A program made the position numbers and the translations under genes. 64,000 nucleotides of DNA from Sepiola atlantica. Lineage: Eukaryota; Mollusca; Cephalopoda; Sepiida; Sepiolidae. Below are positions 1 through 11,900 of the stretch, one piece after another. Each line of letters begins with the position of its first letter. Positions within the stretch are counted from its first letter, which is position 1. The stretch spans positions 52,455,700 to 52,519,699 of the forward strand of contig OY744531.1 in assembly GCA_963556195.1 (NCBI GenBank). Direction: 5' to 3'. The notes beneath the pieces were generated by a model, which saw only the letters and a list, made by a program, of their open reading frames with translations, ran no database searches and was not told the DNA's origin.

Positions 1-1160
1 ACTAAAAGGCAAGTGATCGCTTTAAAGTTTGCCACTTCACCCTCTTTTGTTTTATCTTTTATGAATAATACTGTGGTGTCCTTTGTCAGCCATTTTGGGA
101 AGCTACCTGTCGTCAAACAACCGTTTATCATTTCTGTTAGACGTGGGTGGAGAGCAAGAAGGTTTTTAAACCAGTATCCCTCAACTCCGTCAGGTCCAGG
201 TGTTTTGACATTTGAAATCTTTTTAACCATCTCCTTCAGCATCTTAACGGTGACTGTTATATTCGCGTGCTATTCTACTCTAGAGGACACCTCCCTTTCA
301 ATATGTTTGAGCCATTCTGCATCATCTTGATGCTTTACTTCCTTTTCCCAAATGCAGTTTCAGAATGTACTAGATTGGTCAGCATCAGGTATTACGTCAT
401 TCCCTCTTCAAGTCTTCTAGTTGTTCAAAAACGAGTTTTTTAATCTGACCATTTAAGCGTTCCCCCACCAGGGCTTTTTCTTAACTTCTTATTTTTCCGT
501 TCTCCTACTGCGAGTAGATTTGATACACTATTGGCAGCAGCTTTAATAACTTAATTACACTGATCAAGATTATTTATTAATAAAAATGGCAAGATATAAT
601 TCACTTTGCTCGTGACAGTTTAATGTTATTTCCTATTGACAAATCTCAGGTCCGGTGTCTGTTCTAAATTGACAGCTCTTAGCTTCTTGTCTAACAATCT
701 GAAAATATAAATATCTTTATATGTTTTACGATTGCATCTGTGGAAAGGGTCTGATTACCATTAGTTACAATATTTTCGCTCTCAGAGTTTGTTGTTGTTT
801 CTACAATAGGCTTTTCGTCAACTACACCAAGTTTATTCATCTCCCCAAGCTTGTCTAAATCTACTCTCTTAATTTCTCCTTTTAGTCTTTCTATTTCAAT
901 AGTAGATAACCATTCATTAATTCTTATCATCTGGGCTTTTCGTGCAAGTTTAAACAGGCTTAGCTCATTCCAGCTTTGGTGCATTCGTTGTCTATATCGT
1001 CTCTTAGCAGGATCACTCTTCAAGTAACATTTCATCACAATTCTATTCAAGCATTTAGTCTAATAAGTTCTAGTTTTAGTGTTAGTGTTTCGAGGGTTTC
1101 GCTGGATGACGACTTGGCAAACCTCGCTCCTTCCTCCGCCGGACGTGGGTCCTGTACTTG
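1..1160 (-). pseudogene. LINE reverse transcriptase, N-terminal part, decayed
   Basis: Relic of a non-LTR retrotransposon polyprotein, read on the minus strand from about 1050 down to the window edge. The 691-1050 segment is open for 119 codons and contains an upstream-of-RT stretch with KCYLKSDPAKRRYRQRMHQ, a type I associate with cephalopod LINE-like proteins. Reading further down, 290-350 gives NCIWEKEVKHQDDAEWLKHI, then 130-240 gives KTPGPDGVEGYWFKNL, the entry motif of a LINE RT domain. Positions 1-50 give VANFKAITCLL, the next RT block. The RT core lies off the left edge. The frame is broken: a stop sits where a tryptophan would be at about 373, and several frame changes occur between 360 and 690. 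The exact LINE clade cannot be fixed from this fragment. Confidence 0.8.
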
Positions 1161-1284
1161 ACATTCTGTACCTACATACGTCATTTTCGGTTTGATAATA
1201 TTTAACACTCAAAATTAAATAATATGAGGAATGGTTTGTGAAAGGTTTTCCTTCCCTAGTATTTTATTGAGATACCATCTCTAG

Positions 1285-1286
1285 AG

Positions 1287-1330
<44 letters not shown>

Positions 1331-1401
1331 CATTATTATTATTATTATTATTATTAAATATATCCTTATTATAATTATTATCATTATTATTATTATTTTT
1401 A

Positions 1402-1457
<56 letters not shown>
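1285..1457. repeat. (ATT)n microsatellite
   Basis: A run of ATT trinucleotides with a few interruptions (ATC units and a short non-repeat patch near 1350-1385). No coding content. Confidence 0.97.
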
Positions 1458-1804
1458 GATACAATAATATGCTAAGACATTTCCTGTTCGTACGTAAATT
1501 ATACAATGCTAAAAATGAATCGAAAATGTACTAGTGCTGTTTAGATACATGTTCTGACTTCACCCATTTCAAAATAAAGGGTTTCGGAACGCAGACTGAC
1601 AAATGGTGTTTACCTAGTTTGAATCCGATCGGTTCCATACCCTCACTTTCATTTGTGGATGCTGACAACTTTTATTAGGTATCTCTTGTAAGTATCCCCA
1701 CAAAAAAGAACATAATCGGTGAAATCACGGCCAATAACTTAATCAAAACGGTCATACAGTTCTGATTTATAAGTATTTATCTTCATACAATTTGATTAGG
1801 AAAG

Positions 1805-1862
<58 letters not shown>

Positions 1863-3267
1863 GTTAATATATATATATATAAATATAATTATTTTTTATT
1901 AGAAGGCTTTTCCATGTATAATAACTAAATTCTGCATTGAAATATTTAATTATTTTTATTAGCAAACAAGAACTGTGTATTGTCATTTATTTTCTGGTTG
2001 CACTGGAAAGGATCCAGGAGTAAACACTAAACACAGTCAATGAATAATAATGAATAATTTATTTTCATGCAATGGGTGTTTATTTTGTTATTTTTTTACA
2101 TAAATCTATTCATCACATTCTGTCTCTATCTTTCAAAAATGAAACAGATTTGTCTGTCTTTCTTTTACATATTTATTTATTTTCTCCCACATGGATTTGC
2201 ATCAATATATGAATGTGTAAACTAGTCTTCAGATGGTTGAGTACCATCAAATTTAAATCGATAGAAATAGCAATCTAAAAAATTGTTGATATATATATAT
2301 ATGTTCCATAAACATCTATATAATACACTAAAGTATTTCGTACTACGTTGTAACCTTTCATACACATTAACAAATACGATTGTCTGATGATGATTGCTAA
2401 TTGATATGATGTCGCTCATGAAAACGCTTTACCCATTATAAAATAAATTGTGACAAAATAGAATGAAGTTGCCACATTGACTAAAACAATATAATTTGTA
2501 AATATATGCATTTGAAAAAGTGACATTCATTTGATGTATTTGTGTGCATATTTAGTTAACAATTATTTTACTGAAACATTTTCTTTTTTTAAATAAAATT
2601 GATACAATTTTAAACAAATAAATAAACATACACATGTTCCTTTTATTGATTTAAATAATGTTTTTTACGGAATACGAAATAGTCATTTATCATAATAGTA
2701 TTAATAATAAGAGAGATTTATTATTTTTTATAGGAATATAATTATCTAAATTAAATTATACAGAGTGATTTAAAAAGCAGTGTGAAATTTTTACTAGGTC
2801 CAACTCGTAAATTATAATGATATTTAAATAATACGCGGAAATATGACAACATTTATTAATTGACTTTAAGAAAAATGAATCTCTGTGAAATTTACAACAA
2901 AGAGAGAGACGGAATTTCGAGGATTATGTAACGGCAAGAGGTTGCTGACCGTGGTTGATCTCTTACCCATAGACAGTAGATGAATATGGATGTATGTTGA
3001 CGGCACTTACGGGTGACAGAACCTGTAGAGTAACTGGGTCAATAATCACTTGATCCATTCATTGTAAAATTCTGTGAAAGAAAATGAAATATGAGTTATA
3101 AATAAAGGGATTGTAACATATGAAAACACATGTTGACTTTCAAATTAATTTCTGGAGTTTAAGAAAAACGATGTAACAACAAAGCTTTAATGATGTAACA
3201 TCAATAGTATCATTTAGTATACAAGCCTACTGCTTATCTTTCCGGTAATAAACGACAACTTGCACAC

Positions 3268-3270
<3 letters not shown>
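1458..3270. other. Unassigned AT-rich stretch
   Basis: No gene or recognisable element was found. A compound (TA)n tract lies at 1807-1881. The 65-codon open frame at 2222-2419 on the minus strand has no recognisable motif and is probably chance. The sequence near 2760 starts like a mariner terminal repeat, but I found no matching partner. Confidence 0.5.

Positions 3271-3352
<82 letters not shown>
3271..3352. repeat. Compound (TA)n(GA)n microsatellite
   Basis: About 60 bases of TA dinucleotides run directly into about 22 bases of AG dinucleotides. Confidence 0.97.
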
Positions 3353-3354
<2 letters not shown>

Positions 3355-3397
3355 TTTTCACTAATACAATAGATCATTCAGTGTAGACCGGGGTTGT

Positions 3398-3697
3398 TCC
3401 AATAAAAATAAAAGTTAAAATTAAAAAAATTAAAAAACAAGGAAGAACAACGATAAATAAAAGAAAGTCCTAGTAAAAGTCTTAGAAAAGTAGCTCGTGC
3501 ATTATTTCTTCCACCAAGCCAACAAGCAAATAATCGGTCCCAAATACATTAAAAAAAAAACCAAAAAACCGGAACAATATGCGATAATACACTTTCACGT
3601 CGGCCGGCACAATGATGAATAACCCCCCCCCCAAGAAAAACCAAAGAACTAAATCATTCATTTTTTTTTTTATTTTAACTTTTATTTTTATTTTTAT
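3398..3697. repeat. A/T-rich inverted repeat, possible foldback element
   Basis: The left arm at 3401-3421 (AATAAAAATAAAAGTTAAAA) is the exact reverse complement of bases at about 3671-3692, and the A-rich extension inside it also pairs loosely. The interior of about 250 bases has a C8-10 run near 3625 and no open frame. This could be a small MITE or simply two A-rich tails facing each other, since the arms have low complexity. Confidence 0.45.
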
Positions 3698-3944
3698 TTT
3701 TTTCCTCTTCTCTTCTTAAGTGACCTCAACTATTGCAACGCCACATTCTGTATTGTCGGCAGTTGAAACCCGTATTCCAGACATTTAATTTCCCTGATGA
3801 TCTGCCAAGCAAGTACCTGCTTGGTAGTGAAACACGTGTAGGAAAAAACATTTAATTTGAATAAATAATATTTGTAAGAAAAAATATCTTTAATGGTGAT
3901 CATTGGTGTCCTGAAAGGAATGCTTTGGTAAGCCTTCATAAAAT

Positions 3945-4058
<114 letters not shown>

Positions 4059-5331
4059 CTTACGCATATCAATACATATTTACACAATGTCTCACACTGC
4101 TATCGCTCCTGTTATTTCTTTTCAAACATATATATGTATATACACACAGCAGCGCGCAATAAGAATATATTAATATAAGAAAGTATGTAAGAAATCCGTT
4201 AGAAAATAAAATACATTTGATTACTTGGCTTCAAGTAATAAGACACCTTAGGCGGTGTTAAGGGGAATACGTGTGGTACATTTCCGATAGATTTGTTTAA
4301 TCAGCGATAAGTCAAAAGTATATGCCACGTTTTTTGCATGTATTTGAATAAACATTGTATATTAAAAATATTTAGTTTATTTCTTTTAGTTTAGAATTAG
4401 AACATATATTTAAATTTACATAATGTTGAACACACTAACAAACACAGTACTCCCTGCTTGATAATCTGAAAACTAGCAAGACGTCTCATTTTATACGTTC
4501 GTTTTTCTTTTAAATAACCAGTGTTTCGATCCTTAATTATATATTTTCATGAGGCAACTATCTGTTTTTTAAAGTATTTTTCTTTCGTCACAACTCTATT
4601 CTTTATTATATATATATATATATATATATATAGATCTATTTTTATTTACAACTTTCATTTTATATATTACTCTTTTATTTTTAATACAACTCTTTTTTCG
4701 TATTTAAACAAAATCGTATCGTCTTCACTGTACAATACTTTCTCTGTATATTTGTATTTTATTTTTCACAAAATTATGTAATTTCGTTTGATTTGCCTAT
4801 TTCTAATTTTAGATACAACCTGCCATTTCTTATTGTTTTATGTCTATACCTCCCTTACTCTTATTTACAAACGCCCTTTCTCGTTTTACATACGCCGTAT
4901 TGACAGGGAATTTTTTTCCTTTGCATTATATAACCTTTCGTCTTTCACCTACACACCGTTTCTCTTTTTACATGCATCACTTGATGTTTTACGCATCACC
5001 CGTTTTACATTGTGTCTTAAAATTCCATTTCCCTTCATATACGTACTTTTTATATGCTCCAAAACAAGATGCCGAATTCTTAAATCAGAAAAAAATATTT
5101 TAATTGCTTTTTGAAGCGGGGATATTGAATTAAACAATTGTTTTTCCTTCGTTGTTTGTATTCTATTGTTTTCATCAGAATAACATGAAACAAAAAACAT
5201 TATTTTCTTGGTATTTTTTCATAAATATTGACCTTTCCTTAAATTTTGTCCAGATCTTTTCATATATGTATATACCATCTAGGATATTCTATAGATAATG
5301 AATTAATTTTACCAAATTCAGTGCTAGTAAC

Positions 5332-5376
<45 letters not shown>

Positions 5377-5700
5377 CATATGGGGATTGCTAATTCTTTA
5401 CAGAAGAAGGCAATACCTACGAGATCGCAGTGTCCAATTGTACGCACGCAGATTACACAGCAGCTATGACTTTTTTTAACAATTCTTGCTACATATATGA
5501 CATACGAGTCCACCTGGTTCCGCTGGTAAATAACTAGTTATAACTCTTATTTGGCACTCGTGTAGTTAGCTCCTGTCATGCAATATATAATGGTTTAGTA
5601 AACCAGCCTTTGAAAGACAGGTTTTTCCATATGAACTAGAAACATGGTAGAGTTGAAGTATGTCAGGGACGCTCGGCATTGATTGATTTCACAAATCACA
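4059..5700. other. Unassigned AT-rich stretch
   Basis: No gene was recognised. Short TA tracts occur at 4606-4632 and 5336-5370. Several overlapping open frames of 80-108 codons on both strands between 4521 and 5200 are phenylalanine- and tyrosine-rich translations of pyrimidine-rich DNA, without motifs, and I treat them as chance. Confidence 0.5.
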
Positions 5701-7850
5701 TTTAAAACTGAGAACTCTATTCGCTTTTACTCAGACCTTGCAACTGTCGTTAATATCTCCCTACGCCCAACCGCTCATTCCAAGACCATCTTCTCCTAAT
5801 TCTCCACGTTCATATAAACATATTCCAGGTCGTTTTTAACAAAATCCTTTTAATATCATTTGGCTTGTGTCGACCGTTTGCCAGGCAACAGTTTTTTTAA
5901 AGAGCCTGTAATCTTCAATCCTAACAAAGTTCCTGGCCAACGCACTTGACTGCGTATAACACATCTATATGCTATACACACCAGCATGCAACAGTTGTGT
6001 CTAGTGTAAATGATTATTTGTTGACGTTTAAAATCCTTATACGGTACATTTTATTGAACCTCTCCAGAGTCGTAATGTATCGACGGTACTAATCCATATC
6101 TCCGTGAGACACAGGATCACAGATAAAACGCACGGCTAGTGGGCACTAATTTTTCTTTTGATGGTAATAGTCTTGTCCAAACAGGCTCGCTTTTCAAGCC
6201 TATCAAAGGCTTTGCTAGCCTTGTAACTCTTAGAAGTATTTCAGAGTCAATGGATCCATTCTGGGAAAGAGTACTCCTAAGATATACAAATGATTAAACT
6301 ACACTTAATCTAGCCCATTTGACGTTTATGATTGGTCTTACATACTTCATTTGTAGTGAAGTAATTATAATTATCTTTGTGTACTCCAGGTAGATGAGTT
6401 TAAAATCGGTTCATGCTATGAAAAACGGGTCATTTATCATCTGCATATCCTTCTCAGTGTGGGCACCGAAGTCCGCATCATTAACATAGAGGCGGTTACG
6501 TACAAGGGCTTAGAAGGTATTGGACATTTCATTTAATAAAGTGACATGGAAGACCATACCAGCGGTTCGGAAACGTACGAAAATACCGATGTTACATTCA
6601 TGAAAAGCGTTGGAGGAAGCATTGCAAAATATATTGAAAGAAACGTTGGTGCAAGAAATTCACCTTGTTTATCGATCGCTATTTGTTAATAGAGGGTTCC
6701 GCCGAAGAGAGAAAGGCGCCTGCTCTAACACCCTGATGAAGTGGTTTGATCATTTCTACGAATTCTAGTTTGCATTCAATTTTACCTGAGATTGCCCATA
6801 GGGCTGATCTATTAACAGTGTCGAAAGCTTCCGACAAAGTTACAAAAACCCAATTCTGTGAAATCCGCTGTTCTATTCATTTGTTCTCAAGTTGGCGGGC
6901 AGAAAATATTATCTCTACCGTGCCACGACTGGATCTATAGCCGCTCTAGCATTATGTGCGAAATGGTTAGATACACTTACATAGTGAACCGGTATACAAA
7001 AACTTTGAGGATACCTTTCCCTACAGCTTCAAGAAGGCTTATAAATCGATAATTCTAACAGGCTGATCAGGCGTCTTTTCCCTTGTATAACGGGATCAGA
7101 GATGCGTTCATCAAATCCTGAGGTACAAATACACCCGTCCTAATATCGGATATCAGGTGGTGAGCGTCTGTAGCGATCTTGTTATTTCCAAAACGGAGAG
7201 CTTCAACAAAAATGTCATTAATGCCAACCACCTCTCCGATATTAATTTCCTTAATTGTATTATGAATCTCAGAGAAGTTGGAACAGTCCATCATCAACTG
7301 ATTGTTAGACTTCCATGGCAAACTGTTGATGATCTCTTAATCAACCACTGACGGATTGTAGTATTAATTCGTTGAATGCTTAGATCACTGTTTCATTATA
7401 TCCTCGGGGCCTTTGTGGAGAAGCGACCCGTCTTTGAACCTTAGTGGTAACATGGATGATTAGAGCCCAAAGACCAGTCTCATCACATGGAACACATTTC
7501 ATAGCCATAAACATTGTCATCTTTTCATATAATGTGTTCAGTCTGTGTTCTGTCAATCCAACAATTATTTGTTCTTCATTTTAAGTATAGTGCGCTAGAA
7601 TACCGACTAAGCATTATTCAACTCTTACTACAAAGATGTTACGTATCTACGGTATTCTTCGAGTGCGCTGAGATAACGGTGATACAGTTTGTTTTTCTCT
7701 TCAAAAATCTTATTGATCTGAACTAATCGAACCAATTGTGATGATTCCGCTTTGTAAGACGAAAAATATCAGCGCTGACTTTGTAGATCCTAAATATCTA
7801 TCAAACACGCCGATCGCACGTTTCGAACCTCATATATTAATATCTCGATG
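5700..7850 (-). pseudogene. CR1/Jockey-type LINE reverse transcriptase, decayed
   Basis: A long minus-strand RT relic with many stops and frame changes. In order from high to low coordinates: linker near 7400-7440 (LRFKDGSLLHKG); an open segment at 7067-7321 with the RT entry region (INIGEVVGINDIFVEALRFG) and the later block ASLIPLYKGKDA; RT core at about 6800-6860 (TLSEAFDTVNRSALWAI) holding the motif A aspartate; a YADD-like remnant near 6430; post-RT block near 6240-6290 (STLSQNGSIDSEI); and C-terminal block near 6055-6100 (YITTLERFNKM) followed by GRHKPNDIKR near 5870. The order of blocks matches RT proteins common in molluscs and flatworms. The element is dead: no frame is open for more than about 85 codons. 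Confidence 0.8.
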
Positions 7851-7967
7851 GATTTGAAGGTATACATTTATTTATTTTTGTCTCAAATACTATAAAACCC
7901 AATCATGAATTTTGTCACGAAACGCATAGGTTATACTATATTTGGCAATGTTAATTTACTGCTCTTT

Positions 7968-8156
<189 letters not shown>

Positions 8157-8216
8157 TTATAATTTGATGTATCCACATGAAATGTTATTAGGAGATATAC
8201 TATTTTATCCATCGAT
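8157..8216 (-). repeat. Short interspersed repeat F, copy 1
   Basis: Minus-strand copy of a roughly 60-70 bp repeat that also occurs at 49756-49820 and 50812-50880. The shared core is ATTTTATGTGGATACATG followed by A/GAGTACT, with upstream CTCCTTATAATA. This copy is the most diverged. All three copies directly touch a (TA)n tract. Function and family are unknown. Confidence 0.6.
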
Positions 8217-8259
8217 TTTTAGTATTTACTTAAACCGTGCTCAATACGTAAGTAGAACT

Positions 8260-8324
8260 GGGAAGAAAGTTATGAAAATATATTCCTGGCAATTAAGCTA
8301 CACATAGGCTTCTGCGTTTTATCC

Positions 8325-8327
<3 letters not shown>
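8260..8327 (-). repeat. Decayed copy of the PLE-linked hammerhead repeat
   Basis: The plus-strand bases GGCAATTAAGCTACACATAG followed by GCTTCTGCGTTTTATCCCC align with the hammerhead repeat at 48861-48925 (GGCAATCAAGCTACACAGAG and so on). The alignment ends at the GAAA/helix II side, where a (TA)n tract begins, so the CUGACGA core box is lost. No ribozyme activity is expected. Confidence 0.6.

Positions 8328-8406
<79 letters not shown>
8328..8406. repeat. (TA)n microsatellite abutting a MITE
   Basis: About 79 bases of TA that run directly into the left terminal repeat of the MITE at 8408. Confidence 0.97.
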
Positions 8407-8407
<1 letters not shown>

Positions 8408-8409
<2 letters not shown>

Positions 8410-8795
8410 CAGGGTGGGCAAAAATAAGAGTCCTATTTTTAAAAATTCATAACTTTTTTATTTATTGATTTAAAAAAAATTTTTTTTTAGAATAAGTAAA
8501 GGACCCCTTCCGAAGTAAGCATGAGCCGTATTAGCCCTAAGGAACGTACCCTCATTTAGAAAACATTAGTTTTGCTTAAAAAACTCAAAACAGTGTAAAA
8601 AACAATACTTTAGTTTTTGTAAGTTTTAAGAAGTGTTTTTCGGCTAAAATTTGTTTTGTTTATTTCAAAAAATCTCGGAAGGGTCAGTCTACACACACAT
8701 AAAGTTTGGTGAGTTTAACTTTTATTTTGTGGAAGTTATTCAAATTCAAGTTATTCAAATTTAAAGATAGGACCCTTATTTTGGCCCACCCTGTA
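8408..8795 (+). mobile_element. Mariner-type MITE, copy 1
   Basis: A 388 bp non-coding element with terminal inverted repeats. The left end begins TACAGGGTGGGCAAAAATAA and the right end reads back as TACAGGGTGGGCCAAAATAA; each is followed by a GTCCTAT block. The ends are embedded in TA, the target that Tc1/mariner elements duplicate. Inside is a second inverted pair (GGACCCCTTCCGA against CTCGGAAGGGTC). A second, nearly identical copy lies in opposite orientation at 39724-40108. The autonomous partner is not in this window; the terminal repeat differs from those of the mariner at 18032 and the Tc1 at 37838. Confidence 0.9.
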
Positions 8796-8889
8796 TATAT
8801 ATTTAAAGTTTACAATGATTAATAAAAAAATAACATCACGTAATGGATGGTAATACTGCTGCAAGATCCGTGGAGATGCCGCTCAAAAT

Positions 8890-9240
8890 AGTATTTTCTG
8901 CCACGCCAGAGTACAGACTCCACTCTGCCATCTAGTCTGGGTGATCTCTTCTCTACTGTAGAACCATTTTCCTACAGGAGACACGTCTTTCTCTACTTTA
9001 TCGTTATTTTGATAGAAGGTGCTTGACAGAGCTCTAATTGCTGGTTCATCACTATAAAACATTCACAACAAGTACTCGTCTAGCTACCCCCACAGAAAGT
9101 ACATTTTCCTTCCTTCTTCTGTGTATCTAAAACCAAACGATATTACTATGAACAGAGTTTCTTTCCTAGAGTTTCCTATCTGCGGAATACATTACCATGG
9201 AATTGCATCCATGCAGTCTACAACATGGTTGCCTTTAAGT
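8890..9240 (+). pseudogene. LINE reverse transcriptase C-terminus (CR1/Jockey-like), decayed
   Basis: Plus-strand remnant of the region downstream of the RT core. Recognisable pieces in shifting frames are VQTPLCHL near 8910, STLSLF near 8990 (the usual block is SLSLFYRYFHG), KTKRYYYEQSFFPRVSYL near 9130-9175, and RNTLPWNCIHA then FKSK at 9185-9245. The FFPR...LWNxLP...FKS order is typical of the last 120 residues of these LINE proteins. A GA-rich patch at 9245-9315 follows. A related copy of this 3' end lies at 20980-21460. Confidence 0.7.
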
Positions 9241-9344
9241 CCAAGAGAGAAAGAGAGGGAGAGATCAACAGAGAGAGAGAGAGAGGTAGAGTGAGGTAAG
9301 GCGAGAGATAGAGAAACAGAGACTGGAAAAGATAGAAATATATG

Positions 9345-9465
9345 GATATATGCAAACTTCCTATTCCAGTCGCTTCTTTCCAAGTACTGCAGGTTTGTCG
9401 AACTCATTTCCTGCTGACCATTTACTTCCTACCTATAGCCTTCGTCTTTTTAAGACTAAAACGAA
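9345..9465 (+). pseudogene. LINE RT C-terminal tail, second fragment
   Basis: Within the 80-codon plus frame starting at 9350 the protein reads SYSSRFFPSTAGLSNSFPAD and then LRLFKTKTN. This is the same FFPSTARLWNxLPxD...FKxxxN terminal block as in the preceding fragment but from a different LINE copy or subfamily. The upstream RT is absent. The downstream part of the frame runs into repeat A and is not LINE protein. Confidence 0.65.
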
Positions 9466-9481
9466 TAGTTTTTGTGAGAAT

Positions 9482-9565
9482 CATCTTTCGTGTATGTTAG
9501 CTCCTTATATCAAGTGTTTTCATGCCTTGTCTGGGGCGATTTCCATGAAACAAAAGATCGATATA
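9482..9565 (+). repeat. Interspersed repeat A, copy 1 (partial)
   Basis: Shares TAGCTCCTTA-ATCAAGTG and GGAGCGATTT-C-TGAAACAAAA blocks with 16735-16985 (plus) and 44285-44570 (minus). The GCTCC and GGAGC words can pair as a stem. This copy covers only the right part of the family. Class unknown. Confidence 0.65.
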
Positions 9566-10198
9566 TACGTAAACATATGTTATAATTGTTGAAATGCCGC
9601 ACGTCTGGTACGATACGCTTACCATCGAGCTACGAAGTGGGAAGAAGCTTTCCTAATCTAAATGTCTTTTCCATAATGTGAAGCGAATGATTAAATTTCG
9701 CCCTCAAGATTAAATAAAGTGGATCTCAACGTTCGCAACTGAAATAATTAATTGACTTTAAAGAAACAAAACACAAAACGTTTACGATGCTTCTCTCCTC
9801 GTATTTCAACATACGTGAAAAGTCGAAAGTAAAATGAAACTCTACGAGTGAATCAGTCCAATCGGCCGGCGTTCTACTTAGAGATCAAAATCTTCTATTT
9901 GCTTCTGCATAATACGAGACATCTCGAACATGTTTAAAAGTAAAACAATTTCGTTCGCTGGATAATGTTTCGTTATATATTCCTTCTCTTCCCTTTTAAT
10001 GAACGACTATATAAATTTTTATTTGAATTATTTTTAAAAATATAATATAATACATTTATATCAAACAGAAAAATACCACATCAGCCTGAAAATTACAAAA
10101 AAACTATTTTAAAAACTGAAATTAGAATAATAAATATAAAATAATTGCTTAAATTCTGGTTTATTAATTTTAATTAAATATTTTAGCACAACTTACAA
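9566..10198. other. Unassigned stretch
   Basis: No gene or known repeat was recognised. The sequence around 9595-9640 has a faint tRNA-like look on the minus strand but no convincing A and B boxes. Confidence 0.45.
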
Positions 10199-10690
10199 CT
10201 AGCAAAAATATGCTCCTTCTCTTCGCATATTTTTGCTAGTAAATATAATGTTAGTATTGAGTTTGTTAATGAAAACGGAATGTGACAACTTCTTGTTGAT
10301 GCACACTACCCTACCCTAAGTAATGCTTGGGAGGATTGACTCATGACAACGTAACACATACTACATAGCCACCCAAAGGAAGACGAAATGCGTTGGAGGA
10401 TGATTTTATGAAAACAGAACAGACACTACATTGACCCGCCAAAAAAAGGAGGAGTTAATGCCTGGAAAGATGATATCATTACAACAGATCAGATACTACA
10501 CTAACACCAAAAAAGTAAGGAATTCCCAGGGGGTCCTTACCTTCAACAGAGAACAGCTACTACAATAAAATTAATCCCCTCAATAAGGTAATGCCTACGA
10601 CGAGGATATTATGAGGAAAAATCACATACTACAACTAAAAAAGGAGATGATGCCTGCGTTTCGGTTTTAGACAGACAGATACCAAATCTT
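10199..10690. mobile_element. Hairpin-plus-tandem-repeat element, copy 1
   Basis: One end is a perfect 15 bp stem hairpin at 10199-10240 (CTAGCAAAAATATGC, 11-base loop, then its reverse complement ending GCTAG). The body holds about five diverged units of 65-70 bp between 10318 and 10650, each with a motif like ATGCCTGGGAGGATGA-TT-ATGA and then AACA-ATACTACA. The other end is GTTTCGGTTTTAGACAGACA at about 10658. The same hairpin and the same GTTTCGG-TT-AGACAGACAGA end bound a different tandem array at 59909-61690. The modular plan recalls Helitron-like interspersed elements and the pearl elements of bivalves, but I cannot prove that class. Confidence 0.6.
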
Positions 10691-10701
10691 CAGTAGTATT
10701 A

Positions 10702-10707
<6 letters not shown>

Positions 10708-10748
<41 letters not shown>
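10708..10748. repeat. (TA)n microsatellite
   Basis: About 41 bases of TA just beyond the AGACAGACA end of the preceding element; the copy at 61.7 kb has the same arrangement. Confidence 0.97.
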
Positions 10749-10751
<3 letters not shown>

Positions 10752-10884
10752 CAGCATTTTCTCCGTAATACAAATGTTGAATATGACAAACAACTTATCT
10801 TGTGTGGATTATTTTCCATTTGATGAATCAGGGTATTTGTTTCGGTGGAGAATTGGCCGATTCATGTTGCATTTCTATAATTCT

Positions 10885-11245
10885 TGCTCCTCGATTAGAG
10901 TTTTAGATACCACAAACCTCGTATATGAGTTCTAATGCTCATTAGGACAATGTGTTTACAACATCCAAAAAAGATATACGTTGGCCTGACTACTACAACT
11001 TTGTCGAGGAGGTTAACAATGCATTTATCTCCTACCAGTGCCATAGCTCAGAACCTCACTACTCAGTATTTCTCCCCCCCCGCTCCCAATTTCGAAAACT
11101 CTTTGTATACAAAACTACAATATTAGAACATACCAATAATAAACATAAATTCTATATATTAGAAGCCTTATACATTGATACAAAAAAAACAGCCATTAAC
11201 AAAATTGACTTTAACACTAGTAGTATCATCCTAAAATATTTATAG
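10885..11245 (+). pseudogene. Penelope-like element GIY-YIG endonuclease fragment
   Basis: C-terminal endonuclease of a PLE polyprotein. In frame with 10935 it reads LVYEF-stop-CSLGQC, then KKIYVGLTTTTLSRRLTMHL, where YVGLT is the YIG half of GIY-YIG and the following R/L-rich helix is typical. A frameshift at about 11065-11095 moves the reading to the other plus frame, which continues TTILEHTNNKHKFYILEALY and then NKIDFNTSSIILKYL, the normal C-terminus, ending at 11243. A stop near 10931 replaces a lysine. The upstream RT domain is absent. This is a different PLE subfamily from those at 40.2, 49.2 and 56-59 kb, which carry distinct endonuclease sequences. Confidence 0.8.
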
Positions 11246-11488
11246 TCCTAACTTTAGTTCCGTATAAGTAATTTAATTCCCGCCCACACTACTTATTAAT
11301 ATTTACATGAACAGTATGGTATTCACCTGATTATCCTGAAAATTGGCCCGGATTGTCCTGAAAGTACTTGGAACACCTACAGTTATGGCAGGTTCATCGG
11401 CTAACTCTCCACCGAGGAAAGACTCTGATTCGGCAAATGGAAACGATCTGCACAAGTATATGCAGACATAAGTTTTCTATCAACACAC

Positions 11489-11491
11489 ACC

Positions 11492-11566
<75 letters not shown>
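11489..11566. repeat. (CA)n(TA)n microsatellite
   Basis: About 28 bases of CA followed by about 50 of TA. Confidence 0.97.
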
Positions 11567-11569
<3 letters not shown>

Positions 11570-11900
11570 AGTGAAATATTTTGAAAATCAGCAATCGAGC
11601 AATTTAAATGAAAAATTAATTAATTTAATTTTTTTTGCAAGCTTTCGTTGTAGAACAACTTTGTCAGGCGAGAGTGTCTGATAGTTTTTATTCTTCCTTT
11701 CTACCTCCTCATTTTGATGGTATTAACTCCGAGGGGTTGAATCACGATATGAGCAGAAAGAGACGCCAAGTTCTTAAAGACGTTAGGATATGTGTAGTCC
11801 TTGCGATGTTATGCGCAGATCGGCGCTTTTTAAGTAAGGAAATTGACAACATCTTTGAGGCACGCATGAGAATGTATTTAAGTGAAATATTTTGAAAATC
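11564..11900. repeat. 285 bp insert flanked by an exact 26 bp direct repeat
   Basis: The 26 bp word starting TATTTAAGTGAAATATTTTG occurs at 11564-11589 and again at 11875-11900. The flanks outside it differ, so it looks like a long target site duplication around 11590-11874, or a local tandem duplication. The insert starts with an AATTAATTAATTTAATTTT tract and holds an 86-codon plus frame (11635-11895) with the stretch MSRKRRQVLKDVRICVVLAM. I do not recognise that protein. If this is a retroposed insert, the T-rich left end suggests minus orientation. Confidence 0.6.

Noticed and set aside
2757..2780. Mariner terminal repeat (ACAGAGTGATTTAAAAAG)
   Set aside because: No inverted partner within several kilobases and no transposase remnant nearby.
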